From Verrucomicrobiia bacterium (GTDB taxonomy: Bacteria; Verrucomicrobiota; Verrucomicrobiia; Limisphaerales; JAEYXS01): 64,000 nucleotides of DNA. The DNA is taken from positions 62,001 through 126,000 of the forward strand of contig DASWYF010000022.1 in NCBI GenBank assembly GCA_036405135.1, in the 5' to 3' direction. The notes beneath the pieces are model-generated. The model saw only the letters and a program-made list of their open reading frames with translations. It did not search any database and was not told the origin of the DNA. The position numbers and the translations under genes were made by a program. This document shows positions 17,736 to 25,396 of this stretch, piece by piece. Position 1 is the stretch's first letter; each line of letters opens with the position of its first letter.

Positions 17736-19037
17736 ATGAAGAGCACGAACAATAACGCAGAGAGGCCTGTGACGCATGAAGCACAGGCGGATATGGCAGG
17801 CGGAGCCAAGCACCGTCGTACGTTGTTGATCGTGGACGATGATGAGAGCCCCCGACAAGCCCTCTGCATGGTGTTCGGAGATGATTATGAGCTGCTCATC
17901 GCGGAAAATGGGGAACGAGCTCTGGAACTGGCACGCAATCATGTGGTGGACACCGCCATCGTGGACATCCGTATGCCGGGCGTTTCTGGTATTGATGTTC
18001 TGGCGGGGTTGAAGCAGATGGATATGGCCATCGAGGTCATCATCCTTACCGCTTATCAGACGCTGGAAACTGCGCGGCAGGCCTTGCGCCTAGGTGCGCG
18101 GGATTACCTCGTGAAACCATTCGGTGTGGATGAGATTCGCAAGGTCGTCTCCGCCGCGATGGAGCATCGTAACGCCGCCGGTCGTATCAAAGAAACAGCC
18201 CGCCTCCTCAATTCCCTGCAGGAAGAGATCGAGGGCCAGCGAAAGACCGTTCGTTCCTCGCAGATGAAAGGCGAACTCTACGCCGGCATCATTCATGATC
18301 TTAACAGTCCGTTGACTGTCGTTTCAGGCATGGCCGAGATGATGGGGGAACGGCTGAGCGGGGTGACCTTCGTGAACGGCGAACAGCTGGCAGCCATGCG
18401 GAAGGATGTGGCCCAGCTTTCAAAGCATGTGGAACGTTGCTTGGAAATCTCCCGCCGTTACATGGATCTCTTCCGCCAGCGTGCCCACAGCGAGAAGGAA
18501 GCCTACCTCGGCTCAGTGCTGAAGAATGTTGATGAACTTCTTTCGTTCCATCCGGCCGTCAAGAAGCACGAACTGGAGATCGTGAACAGTGCAGGCAATG
18601 TGATGCTACCGGTGAACGCCCTCGATCTGGAGCAGGTGCTCATCAATCTCATCCATAACGCACTTACTTGCACGGCCCGTCATCATCATGTGTGGGTTCA
18701 TGCGCGCATGGAGAATGAAAACTTGTCTGCCGACAAACTCGAATCCAGCCATGGTGCCAAAGTGGTGAATGAGGAGCGGTTTCTGAACAAAGGTCCGTTT
18801 GTTGTCATCGAAGTGCGTGACAATGGCGTAGGTATACCAGAAGCCGTATTAGGCCGTATTTTCCAGCCGTATTTCTCCGTACGCGAGGCGGGCCAGGGCA
18901 CCGGCCTAGGCCTTTCCGTCGTGCGCCATCTCATCTCTGAGACGCAAGCCTTGCTACGAGTGGAGAGCCATTATGGCCATGGCGCGATCTTTACGCTGAC
19001 CATTCCCTGCACCCCGGCTTCCCTGCTGCCGGAGTGA
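17736..19037 (+). CDS. Receiver + histidine-kinase protein, PhcQ-like
   Basis: A 433-residue soluble protein. A 25-residue polar leader is followed by a receiver (28-145) with VDDDES, phospho-acceptor D77 (IVDIRMPG) and K127 (LVKPF). A kinase core has H187 (GIIHDLNSPL), N-box VLINLIHNAL (N304, N308) and G-boxes VRDNGVGIP and GQGTGLGLSVV, so it looks active. It lacks any DNA-binding domain. As last gene of the set it matches PhcQ in position and architecture class. Output could be phosphotransfer to a regulator elsewhere. Confidence 0.83.
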   Translation: MKSTNNNAERPVTHEAQADMAGGAKHRRTLLIVDDDESPRQALCMVFGDDYELLIAENGERALELARNHVVDTAIVDIRMPGVSGIDVLAGLKQMDMAIEVIILTAYQTLETARQALRLGARDYLVKPFGVDEIRKVVSAAMEHRNAAGRIKETARLLNSLQEEIEGQRKTVRSSQMKGELYAGIIHDLNSPLTVVSGMAEMMGERLSGVTFVNGEQLAAMRKDVAQLSKHVERCLEISRRYMDLFRQRAHSEKEAYLGSVLKNVDELLSFHPAVKKHELEIVNSAGNVMLPVNALDLEQVLINLIHNALTCTARHHHVWVHARMENENLSADKLESSHGAKVVNEERFLNKGPFVVIEVRDNGVGIPEAVLGRIFQPYFSVREAGQGTGLGLSVVRHLISETQALLRVESHYGHGAIFTLTIPCTPASLLPE

Positions 19038-19089
19038 ATTTGAGGCTTGCTTGCTTTCCCTGTCCGTATTGGTGTGTACATGAACTCTC

Positions 19090-19710
19090 ATGAAGCTTTA
19101 CGGATTAACGGGCGGGATCGGTGCGGGCAAAAGCGCAGCTGCGGAGATATTGCGCAACCGCGGCGTGATGGTCACGGATACGGATCATCTCGCCCGTCAA
19201 CTGGTCGAGCCAGGCCAGCCTGCTTTAGTGGAGATCGTCGCCCGTTTCGGTAATGGCGTGCTGCAAGGCGAGCATCTGGACCGGCGCGCCCTCGCCCGTA
19301 TCGCGTTCGGGGACGAAGCTGCCCGCAAAGATCTTGAAGGGATTTTGCATCCTCGCATCCGTCAGGCGTGGGAAACGGAAACGCAACAATGGCGTCAGCA
19401 AGGTTGTCCGGTGGGTGTCGTGGTGATTCCGTTGCTCTTCGAGACGAATGCCCAAACCAGCTTTGATGCCGTCATTTGCCTGGGCTGTTCTGAGCAAACG
19501 CAGAGGCAGCGCTTGTATCAGCGCGGCTGGTCAGATGTGGACATCAACCAGCGTATTTCATCTCAACTGCCTTTGGAAAAAAAGATGAACCGTGCCAATT
19601 ACGTCATCTGGAACGAAGGCGATTTGGATACGCTGGCCGAACAGCTCGATCGTATCATCCCTCCAGTGAAACCCGCTGACTATTTCTTGGATGAGACTGC
19701 TGGCGAGTAA
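19090..19710 (+). CDS. coaE: Dephospho-CoA kinase
   Basis: A 206-residue protein with the P-loop GLTGGIGAGKSAAAEIL at the N-terminus, the DTDHLARQLV substrate block and the HPRIRQAW block typical of CoaE. It phosphorylates dephospho-CoA in the last step of CoA synthesis. It begins 52 bp after the signalling operon with no terminator between, so read-through is possible. It is of usual length and lacks fusions. Confidence 0.95.
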   Translation: MKLYGLTGGIGAGKSAAAEILRNRGVMVTDTDHLARQLVEPGQPALVEIVARFGNGVLQGEHLDRRALARIAFGDEAARKDLEGILHPRIRQAWETETQQWRQQGCPVGVVVIPLLFETNAQTSFDAVICLGCSEQTQRQRLYQRGWSDVDINQRISSQLPLEKKMNRANYVIWNEGDLDTLAEQLDRIIPPVKPADYFLDETAGE

Positions 19711-19754
19711 ATCGCTGCAGTTGCTTTTTAGGCCAACTACGGCTTCTTTGATTC

Positions 19755-19934
19755 ATGGAAGATGATGCTTCAGTCTCGTGCCCTTATTGCGGCGGTGAAA
19801 GCACCCTTGTGCTGGATGCTACCGTGCGTAGTCAGACTTTCACCACGGATTGTGAAGTCTGCTGCCGCCCGTTTAGCGTGCATGTGGAATGTTCCGGCGG
19901 CGAGATTCTGAGCTTGGATGTGAGCGCCGATTGA
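19755..19934 (+). CDS. CPXCG-type small cysteine-rich protein
   Basis: A 59-residue protein with C9-P-Y-C12 and C33-E-V-C36-C37-R-P-F, the arrangement of the CPXCG motif family: a single zinc-ribbon domain of about 60 residues ending in an acidic strand. The function of the family is unknown. It lies between coaE and a TMEM14-like gene on the same strand, with short gaps. Confidence 0.85.
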   Translation: MEDDASVSCPYCGGESTLVLDATVRSQTFTTDCEVCCRPFSVHVECSGGEILSLDVSAD

Positions 19935-19965
19935 TTGAAAGTCCTGCCCGTTGTTTTAAATTTTT

Positions 19966-20253
19966 ATGTCACCGAATACTGTTTTGTGGATTTACATCGT
20001 GTTGCTCGTCATCGGCGGAGTGATGGGCTTGGTCAAGGCTGGTAGCAAGGCTTCGCTCATCGCCTCAAGCATCTTTGCGGCGATTCTGGCCATCTGCGCC
20101 CTAGGCGTTATCTCTTGGCCTTACGCGGCGGATGTGGTGTTGGCTTTTCTGCTGGTTTTCTTCGGGATGAAGTTCGCCAAGAACAAGAAGTTCATGCCGT
20201 CAGGCATGATGTGCATCCTGACGGTAGTGGCCTTGGCACTGCGTCATATCTGA
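19966..20253 (+). CDS. TMEM14-family small membrane protein
   Basis: A 95-residue protein with three to four hydrophobic helices and the GGVMGLVKAGSKASL segment typical of the TMEM14 (UPF0136) family. Bacterial members have no settled function. It closes a short run of genes after coaE and is convergent with argC. Confidence 0.75.
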   Translation: MSPNTVLWIYIVLLVIGGVMGLVKAGSKASLIASSIFAAILAICALGVISWPYAADVVLAFLLVFFGMKFAKNKKFMPSGMMCILTVVALALRHI

Positions 20254-20265
20254 ACGGCGTTAAAT

Positions 20266-20314
20266 CGTAAAAAAGTGAATCGTTAAAACGGGCTGAAACC
20301 CATTTTAACGATTC
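20266..20314 (-). terminator. Terminator of argC
   Basis: Twelve-bp stem GAATCGTTAAAA / TTTTAACGATTC (20277-20288, 20303-20314), extended inside by GGG/CCC. On the minus strand it is followed by CACTTTTTTACG, beyond the argC stop. The plus-strand side has only a weak T run. Confidence 0.75.
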
Positions 20315-20368
20315 AACTGTTTTAGCGAGTTGGTTAGTTCTGCCTCGTTACCTCGGCAGCTACATGGG

Positions 20369-21433
20369 TCAGATTAGTCCTGACATCTCCGGGAATCCGC
20401 CGAGGATATTGAAGCTCTGCACCGCCTGTCCGCTCGCGCCTTTCACGATGTTGTCTTCCGCGCTGAGAACGATCAGACGGCCAGTGCGCACATCCAGACG
20501 CCACGCGAGTTCCACCATGTTGGTTCCTACGACATTCTTGGTGTCCGGCAATGCCTTGCCTTCCAGCACGCGCACGAACGGCTCGTTCGCATAAGCCTGC
20601 TGGTAGCACGCTTTGATCTTCGCATTCAGCTCCGCCGCTTCTGTCTCCGTGCTGAAATGCTTTTCTGGCGCGAGATACAAAGTGCTGTGAATACCACGGT
20701 TCACCGGGATGAGATGCGGTGTGAACTGGATGGTGACAGGTGCTCCGGCTGCCTTCGACAATTCCTGCTCGATCTCAGAGAGGTGACGATGCTTCGGGAG
20801 GCCATAGGAACGCACACTCTCATTGCACTCTACGAAGAGGTAATCAATCTCCGCCTTGCGACCCGCGCCGCTCACGCCGCTCATCGAATTGGCGATGATG
20901 CCGGTGTGCTTGATCAATCCCGCTTTCAACAACGGGATGATCGGCAACAAGATGCTCGTAGGATAGCAACCCGGCGAAGCGATGAGCTGCGCAGACTTGA
21001 TCTCGTTACGATACACTTCCGGCAAGCCGTACACGGACTTCGTGAGCAGATCGGGAGCCGGGTGGTCATGTGCGTAAAATTCTTTGTAAACCTCCGCGCT
21101 CTTGAGGCGGAAGTCCGCGCTGAGGTCGATGACACGGCAGCCAAGCTGGAGCAGTGGAATAGCGAACTCCGCTGCGACGCCATGGGGCAGGGCGAGGAAT
21201 ACGACATCTGCTTGCTTGGCGAGCAGCTCCACATTGGGATCGGAGAAGTGCAGATCCCGTGCTTTCGGATAATGGGCGAACTTCGGGAACACTTCCGCAA
21301 TGCTCTTGCCCGCGGATTGGCGGGAGGTCACCGCGGTCAATTCGGCGTGCGGATGACGCAGCAGCAGACGCACAAGTTCTTCACCGGAATAACCAGAGGC
21401 TCCAACGATAGCGACACGAACAGTTTTCGACAT
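20369..21433 (-). CDS. argC: N-acetyl-gamma-glutamyl-phosphate reductase
   Basis: The ATG at 21433 (MSKTVRVAIVGASGYSG) is preferred over a TTG at 21445; it lies 8 bp after the preceding stop. The NADP-binding GASGYSGEELVRLL block and the active-site ASPGCYPTS with its Cys identify ArgC, and HRHLSEIEQEL supports it. It performs the third step of arginine synthesis. It probably forms a two-gene unit with the upstream GNAT gene. No other arg genes are nearby. Confidence 0.95.
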   Translation of the reverse strand: MSKTVRVAIVGASGYSGEELVRLLLRHPHAELTAVTSRQSAGKSIAEVFPKFAHYPKARDLHFSDPNVELLAKQADVVFLALPHGVAAEFAIPLLQLGCRVIDLSADFRLKSAEVYKEFYAHDHPAPDLLTKSVYGLPEVYRNEIKSAQLIASPGCYPTSILLPIIPLLKAGLIKHTGIIANSMSGVSGAGRKAEIDYLFVECNESVRSYGLPKHRHLSEIEQELSKAAGAPVTIQFTPHLIPVNRGIHSTLYLAPEKHFSTETEAAELNAKIKACYQQAYANEPFVRVLEGKALPDTKNVVGTNMVELAWRLDVRTGRLIVLSAEDNIVKGASGQAVQSFNILGGFPEMSGLI

Positions 21434-21441
21434 GGCGACAA

Positions 21442-21930
21442 TCAATTTCCTGCCGCCTCTTTTGGCAAGCAGAGTTTTGCAACATATGGGTTAGGATTGA
21501 AGATTTGCATGAAGAAGCCGGTGTCTTCCACGATCTGGAACCCAAACTTCTTATAGAGCCCCTGCGCATCTTTGGTGCCCAGCATGAACCGCCGCAAGCC
21601 TTGCAGACCAGGATGAGTGATGATCGTGCTCACCAGCGCTTTGCCGATGCCATGCTGACGTTCCCGCTCTGCGACAATGACGTCACTTAACCACGCGAAT
21701 GTAGCTTGGTCTGTGACGACTCGGGCGAATCCCACTTGCTGTCCGGCCAGATAGGCACCGAAGCACAGGGAGTTTTCGATCGAACGCTCCACCACTTCAT
21801 GCGGAATGCCTGCAGCCCAGTAAGTGCGGCTTAGTTCGCCATGGATGAAGTCACGGTCTAGACGCGATTTATCAGTGGAGATAAGAATCTCGCCGACTTG
21901 CTTCTCGAATGGGGCAGGGATGGTGGCCAT
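21442..21930 (-). CDS. GNAT-family N-acetyltransferase
   Basis: A 162-residue protein from the ATG at 21930 (MATIPAPFEKQ); an earlier in-frame ATG at 21942 lies in the upstream terminator. The acetyl-CoA loop reads ERERQHGIGKALV and the C-terminal part GTKDAQGLYKKFGF is the usual GNAT beta-bulge region. Its position directly before argC recalls ArgA-type acetyltransferases, but the short form with this pattern resembles general GNATs, so no substrate is assigned. Confidence 0.85.
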   Translation of the reverse strand: MATIPAPFEKQVGEILISTDKSRLDRDFIHGELSRTYWAAGIPHEVVERSIENSLCFGAYLAGQQVGFARVVTDQATFAWLSDVIVAERERQHGIGKALVSTIITHPGLQGLRRFMLGTKDAQGLYKKFGFQIVEDTGFFMQIFNPNPYVAKLCLPKEAAGN

Positions 21931-21934
21931 AGGT

Positions 21935-21972
21935 AAAAACAAAAAACCCCGCTGGAGGCCAGCGGGGTTTTT
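21935..21972 (-). terminator. Terminator of rplM-rpsI
   Basis: Fourteen-bp stem AAAAACCCCGCTGG / CCAGCGGGGTTTTT (21942-21955, 21959-21972), 3-nt loop, followed on the minus strand by TTTTTTG and more T. It lies between the S9 stop and the GNAT gene. Confidence 0.92.
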
Positions 21973-21990
21973 GTGAAACTTGTTCCAGAA

Positions 21991-22386
21991 TTAGCGTTTG
22001 CTGAATTGGAAGCGTTTGCGCGCACCCGGCTGACCGTACTTCTTGCGTTCCTTCATACGGGAATCGCGGGTCAGCGTGCCTTCAGTCTTGAGGGCAGCGC
22101 GGAAGTTTGCATCAAACTTGAGCAAAGCGCGGGCGATACCATGACGGACCGCACCAGCTTGGCCGACAGGACCGCCGCCCTTGACGTTCACATTCACGTC
22201 CAGCTTGCTGGCCGTATCCGTGATGCTCAGGGGTTGCAGCACCAGCGCGCGCTGGGTGTCTGTCATGAAATAAGCGTTCAATTCGCGACCGTTCACGGTG
22301 ATCTTGCCGGAACCGGAGGCGAGGCGCACACGGGCGACCGAGGTCTTGCGACGGCCTGTGCCCAAAAACTCAGAGGTAGTAGCCAT
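21991..22386 (-). CDS. rpsI: Ribosomal protein S9
   Basis: A 131-residue protein ending in the family tail [17 protein letters not shown], whose last residues reach the P-site tRNA. The start block [17 protein letters not shown] is diagnostic. It follows rplM by 18 bp, the conserved bacterial L13-S9 operon. Confidence 0.97.
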   Translation of the reverse strand: MATTSEFLGTGRRKTSVARVRLASGSGKITVNGRELNAYFMTDTQRALVLQPLSITDTASKLDVNVNVKGGGPVGQAGAVRHGIARALLKFDANFRAALKTEGTLTRDSRMKERKKYGQPGARKRFQFSKR

Positions 22387-22404
22387 ATCTGGGTAAAATT
22401 AAAA

Positions 22405-22839
22405 TTACTTCGCGGGAGCGAGGGCGGCAGGTTGCTGCGCCTTGTGCGGATGTTCAGTACCCTTGTACACCTTCAGCTTCGTCAGCATGCGGGCACCCAA
22501 ACGGTTCTTCGGCAGCATGCCTTTCACGGCATGCATGATGAGGCGCTCAGGATGGCTCTCACGGACTTGGGAGACGGTCTTATACTTCTCGCCGCCTTTC
22601 CAGCCGGAGTAGGACATAAATTCCTTTTCCGTTTCCTTCTTACCAGTCACGGCGATCTTTTCCGCGTTGATAACGACTACAAAATCACCAGCGTCGATGT
22701 GAGGGGTAAAGACGGGCTTGTTCTTGCCGCGCAGGATGTTGGCAACCTGGACAGCGACACGACCAAGGACAGCTCCGTCGGCATCCACCACGTGCCACTT
22801 CTTCTGGTCCTGATTAATCTTCGGCAAATACGTTTTCAT
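22405..22839 (-). CDS. rplM: Ribosomal protein L13
   Basis: The ATG at 22839 (MKTYLPKINQDQKKWHVVDA) is the family start and gives 144 residues. The blocks GRVAVQVANILRGK and AVKGMLPKNRLGARML are diagnostic. L13 is an early 50S assembly protein. It is divergent from rpmB across a 317-bp gap and leads the L13-S9 operon. Confidence 0.97.
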   Translation of the reverse strand: MKTYLPKINQDQKKWHVVDADGAVLGRVAVQVANILRGKNKPVFTPHIDAGDFVVVINAEKIAVTGKKETEKEFMSYSGWKGGEKYKTVSQVRESHPERLIMHAVKGMLPKNRLGARMLTKLKVYKGTEHPHKAQQPAALAPAK

Positions 22840-23156
22840 CCAATTTCGATTTCGAAAGAGCCGGGACAATATCAAATGGCTTCTTTCAGTCAACACACAT
22901 TTACGAGAAAATGTTAAATGTGCATGAATGACCATTTCGGGAGAGATTACGCCGTTCAGATCGGCTCGCAATCCGCCAGTTGGTTGTGGTTTCTGAACTG
23001 TGTCATACTATGTATGGTAGCTGGACCTAAAAAGGCTCCCGTTGGGTGGTTAGGCGAGTTGGGAAAGGCTGTTGAAAAAATTTTTAATTCGGGCTTGCAC
23101 AGGGAGGGGTGGATGATTACTGTTCGCACTCTTTTAACAGATAAAAGTTAGAGTTT
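22840..23156. other. Divergent intergenic region rplM / rpmB
   Basis: This 317-bp stretch should hold the promoters of both ribosomal genes. A TTGCAC (23095-23100) and TACTGT (23118-23123) pair with 17-bp spacing points toward rpmB, but the -10 match is weak. A 77-codon reading frame here shows no family pattern and I do not call it. Confidence 0.5.
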
Positions 23157-23417
23157 ATGTCGAAAATTTGCGAACTGACAGGCAAGCGCCCCATCAAAGG
23201 CAGTCACATCTGGCGCTCTGGTAAGGCCAAGAAAAAAGGCGGTATCGGCACCCACGTCACGGCGATCACCAAGCGCCGTTTCCTCCCGAACCTCCAACGC
23301 GTGAAGGCTGTGGTGGACGGCGAAGTTCGCTACATCCGCGTGACCGCGAAGGCCATCAAGGAAGGTCTCGTGACCAAGCCGGCCAAGCGCACTTGGAAGA
23401 AGCCCGCTGCGGCCTAA
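23157..23417 (+). CDS. rpmB: Ribosomal protein L28
   Basis: An 86-residue basic protein beginning MSKICELTGKRP, the start block of L28, with a TKRRFLPNLQRV middle and an RVTAKAIKEGL C-terminal block. It lacks the zinc cysteines of some L28 forms apart from the single early Cys. Monocistronic with its own terminator. Confidence 0.96.
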   Translation: MSKICELTGKRPIKGSHIWRSGKAKKKGGIGTHVTAITKRRFLPNLQRVKAVVDGEVRYIRVTAKAIKEGLVTKPAKRTWKKPAAA

Positions 23418-23441
23418 GCCATTTTCGCATAACCAATTTGC

Positions 23442-23476
23442 AAAGGCGGAGAATAATTTCTCCGCCTTTTTCTTTT
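23442..23476 (+). terminator. Terminator of rpmB
   Basis: Eleven-bp stem AAAGGCGGAGA / TCTCCGCCTTT (23442-23452, 23459-23469) with a 6-nt loop, followed by TTTCTTTTA. Confidence 0.92.
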
Positions 23477-23599
23477 ATCAAAATCAGCAGGGCGAGAATC
23501 CCCTCGAGCCCTGACTGAATCTTGAATTGTTCTCCGATCTGAAGCAGTGAAGTGGAATAAACGATGCTTCCAATGCCTTGAAAAGCGCATTCCTCCCGC

Positions 23600-24055
23600 T
23601 CACCGCCCCTTCATATACTTCATCGTCACCCGTTTCATCTCGCGCTCATCATCGCGCTTCTTGAAATCCTCACGCTTATCGCTCTTTTCCTTGCCTTGAC
23701 CCACGCCGAGCTGGACCTTCACCTTGTTGTTTTTCCAGTAAAAGCTCAACGGCACGAGCGTATTGCCCTTGATTGAGGCCAGCTCATACAACTTGCGGAT
23801 CTCGTTCTTGTTCAGCAGCAGCTTGCGGGGGGCCTTGGGCTGGTGATTGAAGCGGTTGCCCTGCGTGTATTCGTCGATATGGGCGTTGTAGAGATAGACC
23901 TGTTCTTTCTCCACCCGGGCAAAGGAATCGCTGATCTGGCCCTTGCCGGCGCGCAAGGCCTTCACTTCAGTGCCATGCAGCACGATGCCCGCCTCGTAGG
24001 TCTCGAGGATGGTATAATCGCGCCGGGCTTTGGAATTGGTCAATATATCCGCCAT
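23600..24055 (-). CDS. smpB: SsrA-binding protein SmpB
   Basis: The ATG at 24055 (MADILTNSKARRDYTILE) gives 151 residues with the family blocks YEAGIVLHGTEVKALRAGK, YLYNAHIDEYTQGN and a lysine-rich C-terminal helix. SmpB brings tmRNA to stalled ribosomes. It follows rpoZ on the same strand, with a terminator hairpin in between. The tmRNA gene itself was not found in the window. Confidence 0.95.
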   Translation of the reverse strand: MADILTNSKARRDYTILETYEAGIVLHGTEVKALRAGKGQISDSFARVEKEQVYLYNAHIDEYTQGNRFNHQPKAPRKLLLNKNEIRKLYELASIKGNTLVPLSFYWKNNKVKVQLGVGQGKEKSDKREDFKKRDDEREMKRVTMKYMKGR

Positions 24056-24057
24056 GA

Positions 24058-24095
24058 GAAAATAAAACAGCCAGGAAGAGTGAACCTCCTGGCTG
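24058..24095 (-). terminator. Hairpin terminator between rpoZ and smpB
   Basis: Nine-bp stem CAGCCAGGA / TCCTGGCTG (24068-24076, 24087-24095), followed on the minus strand by TTTTATTTTCTC. The T tract runs into the smpB start codon at 24055, so the same bases form the smpB leader, which has no clear Shine-Dalgarno. Confidence 0.75.
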
Positions 24096-24134
24096 CCGTG
24101 AAATTGCCGGGGTTCAACCCCTCTTGCTCTTTGC

Positions 24135-24359
24135 TTATTCGAAATCCGTGATGTCCATCGTCTGCTCGTAGGCCAGCTTGTCTTCGGCCAGTTCGCGCAT
24201 GGCGATATCTGCTGCACCGAGACCGGCTGCGTCTTGGATCAACGGACGACCGCTGCCGCCACCCGAGTTCAACTGGCGCACACGGCGTGACACCACGTTG
24301 ATCAAAACATTCGGGTTTCCAACCTTATCCAGGGCTTTGCGAGTGATTTCAGCGTTCAT
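24135..24359 (-). CDS. rpoZ: RNA polymerase omega subunit
   Basis: A 74-residue protein with the omega pattern: NVLINVVSRRVRQLNSG at 17-33 (normally A-x-R-A-R-Q-L), and an acidic ELAEDKL...DITDF tail. Omega assists assembly of the beta-prime subunit. It is divergent from the prenyl synthase gene and upstream of smpB. Confidence 0.85.
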   Translation of the reverse strand: MNAEITRKALDKVGNPNVLINVVSRRVRQLNSGGGSGRPLIQDAAGLGAADIAMRELAEDKLAYEQTMDITDFE

Positions 24360-24469
24360 AGTCTCTGTCTTCGAGAGCGGGGAAACTTACTGTGCTAATG
24401 GCTGGAAGCAACAGGAAAATTCATTCATTCGCTTGCGCGGAGGGGCAGGTTTCCGTAGAAAACCTCCCC

Positions 24470-25393
24470 ATGCCGACCAATTCCGCCAAGTCCGCGAGCA
24501 AAAACGTGACTTTTGATCTGAGCGCCTATCTCACCGAGCGCACCGCGCAAGTGAATGACGCGATGGATAAATTTCTGCCCAAAGCGAAGACCAAACCCGC
24601 CGTGCTGCATGAATCCATGCGCTACTCCATCTTCGCCGGTGGCAAGCGCATCCGCCCGGCCGTGTGCATCGCGGCCGCGGAAGCCTGTGGTGGCGAGATC
24701 GAACCTGCCTTGCCGCTCGCATGCGCCGTGGAATGCATCCACACCTACTCGCTGATCCATGATGATCTCCCCGCGATGGATAACGACGATTACCGTCGCG
24801 GCAAACTGACGAACCATAAGGTGTATGGCGAAGGCATGGCCATCCTCGCCGGTGACGCTCTGTTGACCCAAGCATTCGAGATCGCCGCTTTGAGCAAAGG
24901 TTGGCCGCGCTACTCGCATAAGGACTTGGTGCTGGAGATCGCGAAAGCCTCCGGCTCCCTGCAACTCATCGCTGGTCAGGCTGCGGATCTGGAAGGCGAG
25001 GGGAAGAAGCTCTCCGTGCCCGAGCTGCGCTACATCCATGAGCGCAAGACCTCCGCGCTCCTTTGCTGCTCCGTGCGCCTCGGCGGCATGAGCGCGAATT
25101 GCACGCCTGCTCAACTCCAAGCCCTCACCGATTTCGGTTACAACGTCGGCCTCGCCTTCCAAGTCATCGACGACATCCTCGACGTTACCCAGACAAGCGA
25201 GAAGCTCGGCAAGACCGCCGGCAAAGACACCGCCGCGCAAAAAGCCACCTATCCCTCCATCGTCGGCCTGGAGAAATCCCAAAAGATCGCGAAGCAACTC
25301 ACCGACAAAGCCTTCGCTGCATTGAAGCCGTTCAAGGGCAAAGCTGTAGCGCTCGAAAGCATCGCGAGCTATCTGCTGAAGCGGGATAACTGA
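24470..25393 (+). CDS. ispA: Polyprenyl (farnesyl/geranylgeranyl) diphosphate synthase
   Basis: The ATG at 24470 gives 307 residues. The first Asp-rich motif is DDLPAMDND and the second DDILD, both needed to bind diphosphate through Mg. FAGGKRIRPAV and GDALLTQAFE are family blocks. Bulky residues just before the first motif set chain length; short-chain C15/C20 product is likely but not certain. A longer in-frame start at 24392 exists but adds an unconserved leader. It converges with the sigma-TPR gene with only 3 bp between stops. Confidence 0.88.
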   Translation: MPTNSAKSASKNVTFDLSAYLTERTAQVNDAMDKFLPKAKTKPAVLHESMRYSIFAGGKRIRPAVCIAAAEACGGEIEPALPLACAVECIHTYSLIHDDLPAMDNDDYRRGKLTNHKVYGEGMAILAGDALLTQAFEIAALSKGWPRYSHKDLVLEIAKASGSLQLIAGQAADLEGEGKKLSVPELRYIHERKTSALLCCSVRLGGMSANCTPAQLQALTDFGYNVGLAFQVIDDILDVTQTSEKLGKTAGKDTAAQKATYPSIVGLEKSQKIAKQLTDKAFAALKPFKGKAVALESIASYLLKRDN

Positions 25394-25396
25394 GGT

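Noticed and set aside
23095-23123. Possible promoter TTGCAC-17-TACTGT before rpmB
   Set aside because: Only the -35 is convincing; the -10 matches the consensus at three of six bases, so it is noted but not called.
22918-23151. 77-codon frame between rplM and rpmB
   Set aside because: No conserved pattern, lies in a ribosomal promoter region, and its end abuts the rpmB start.
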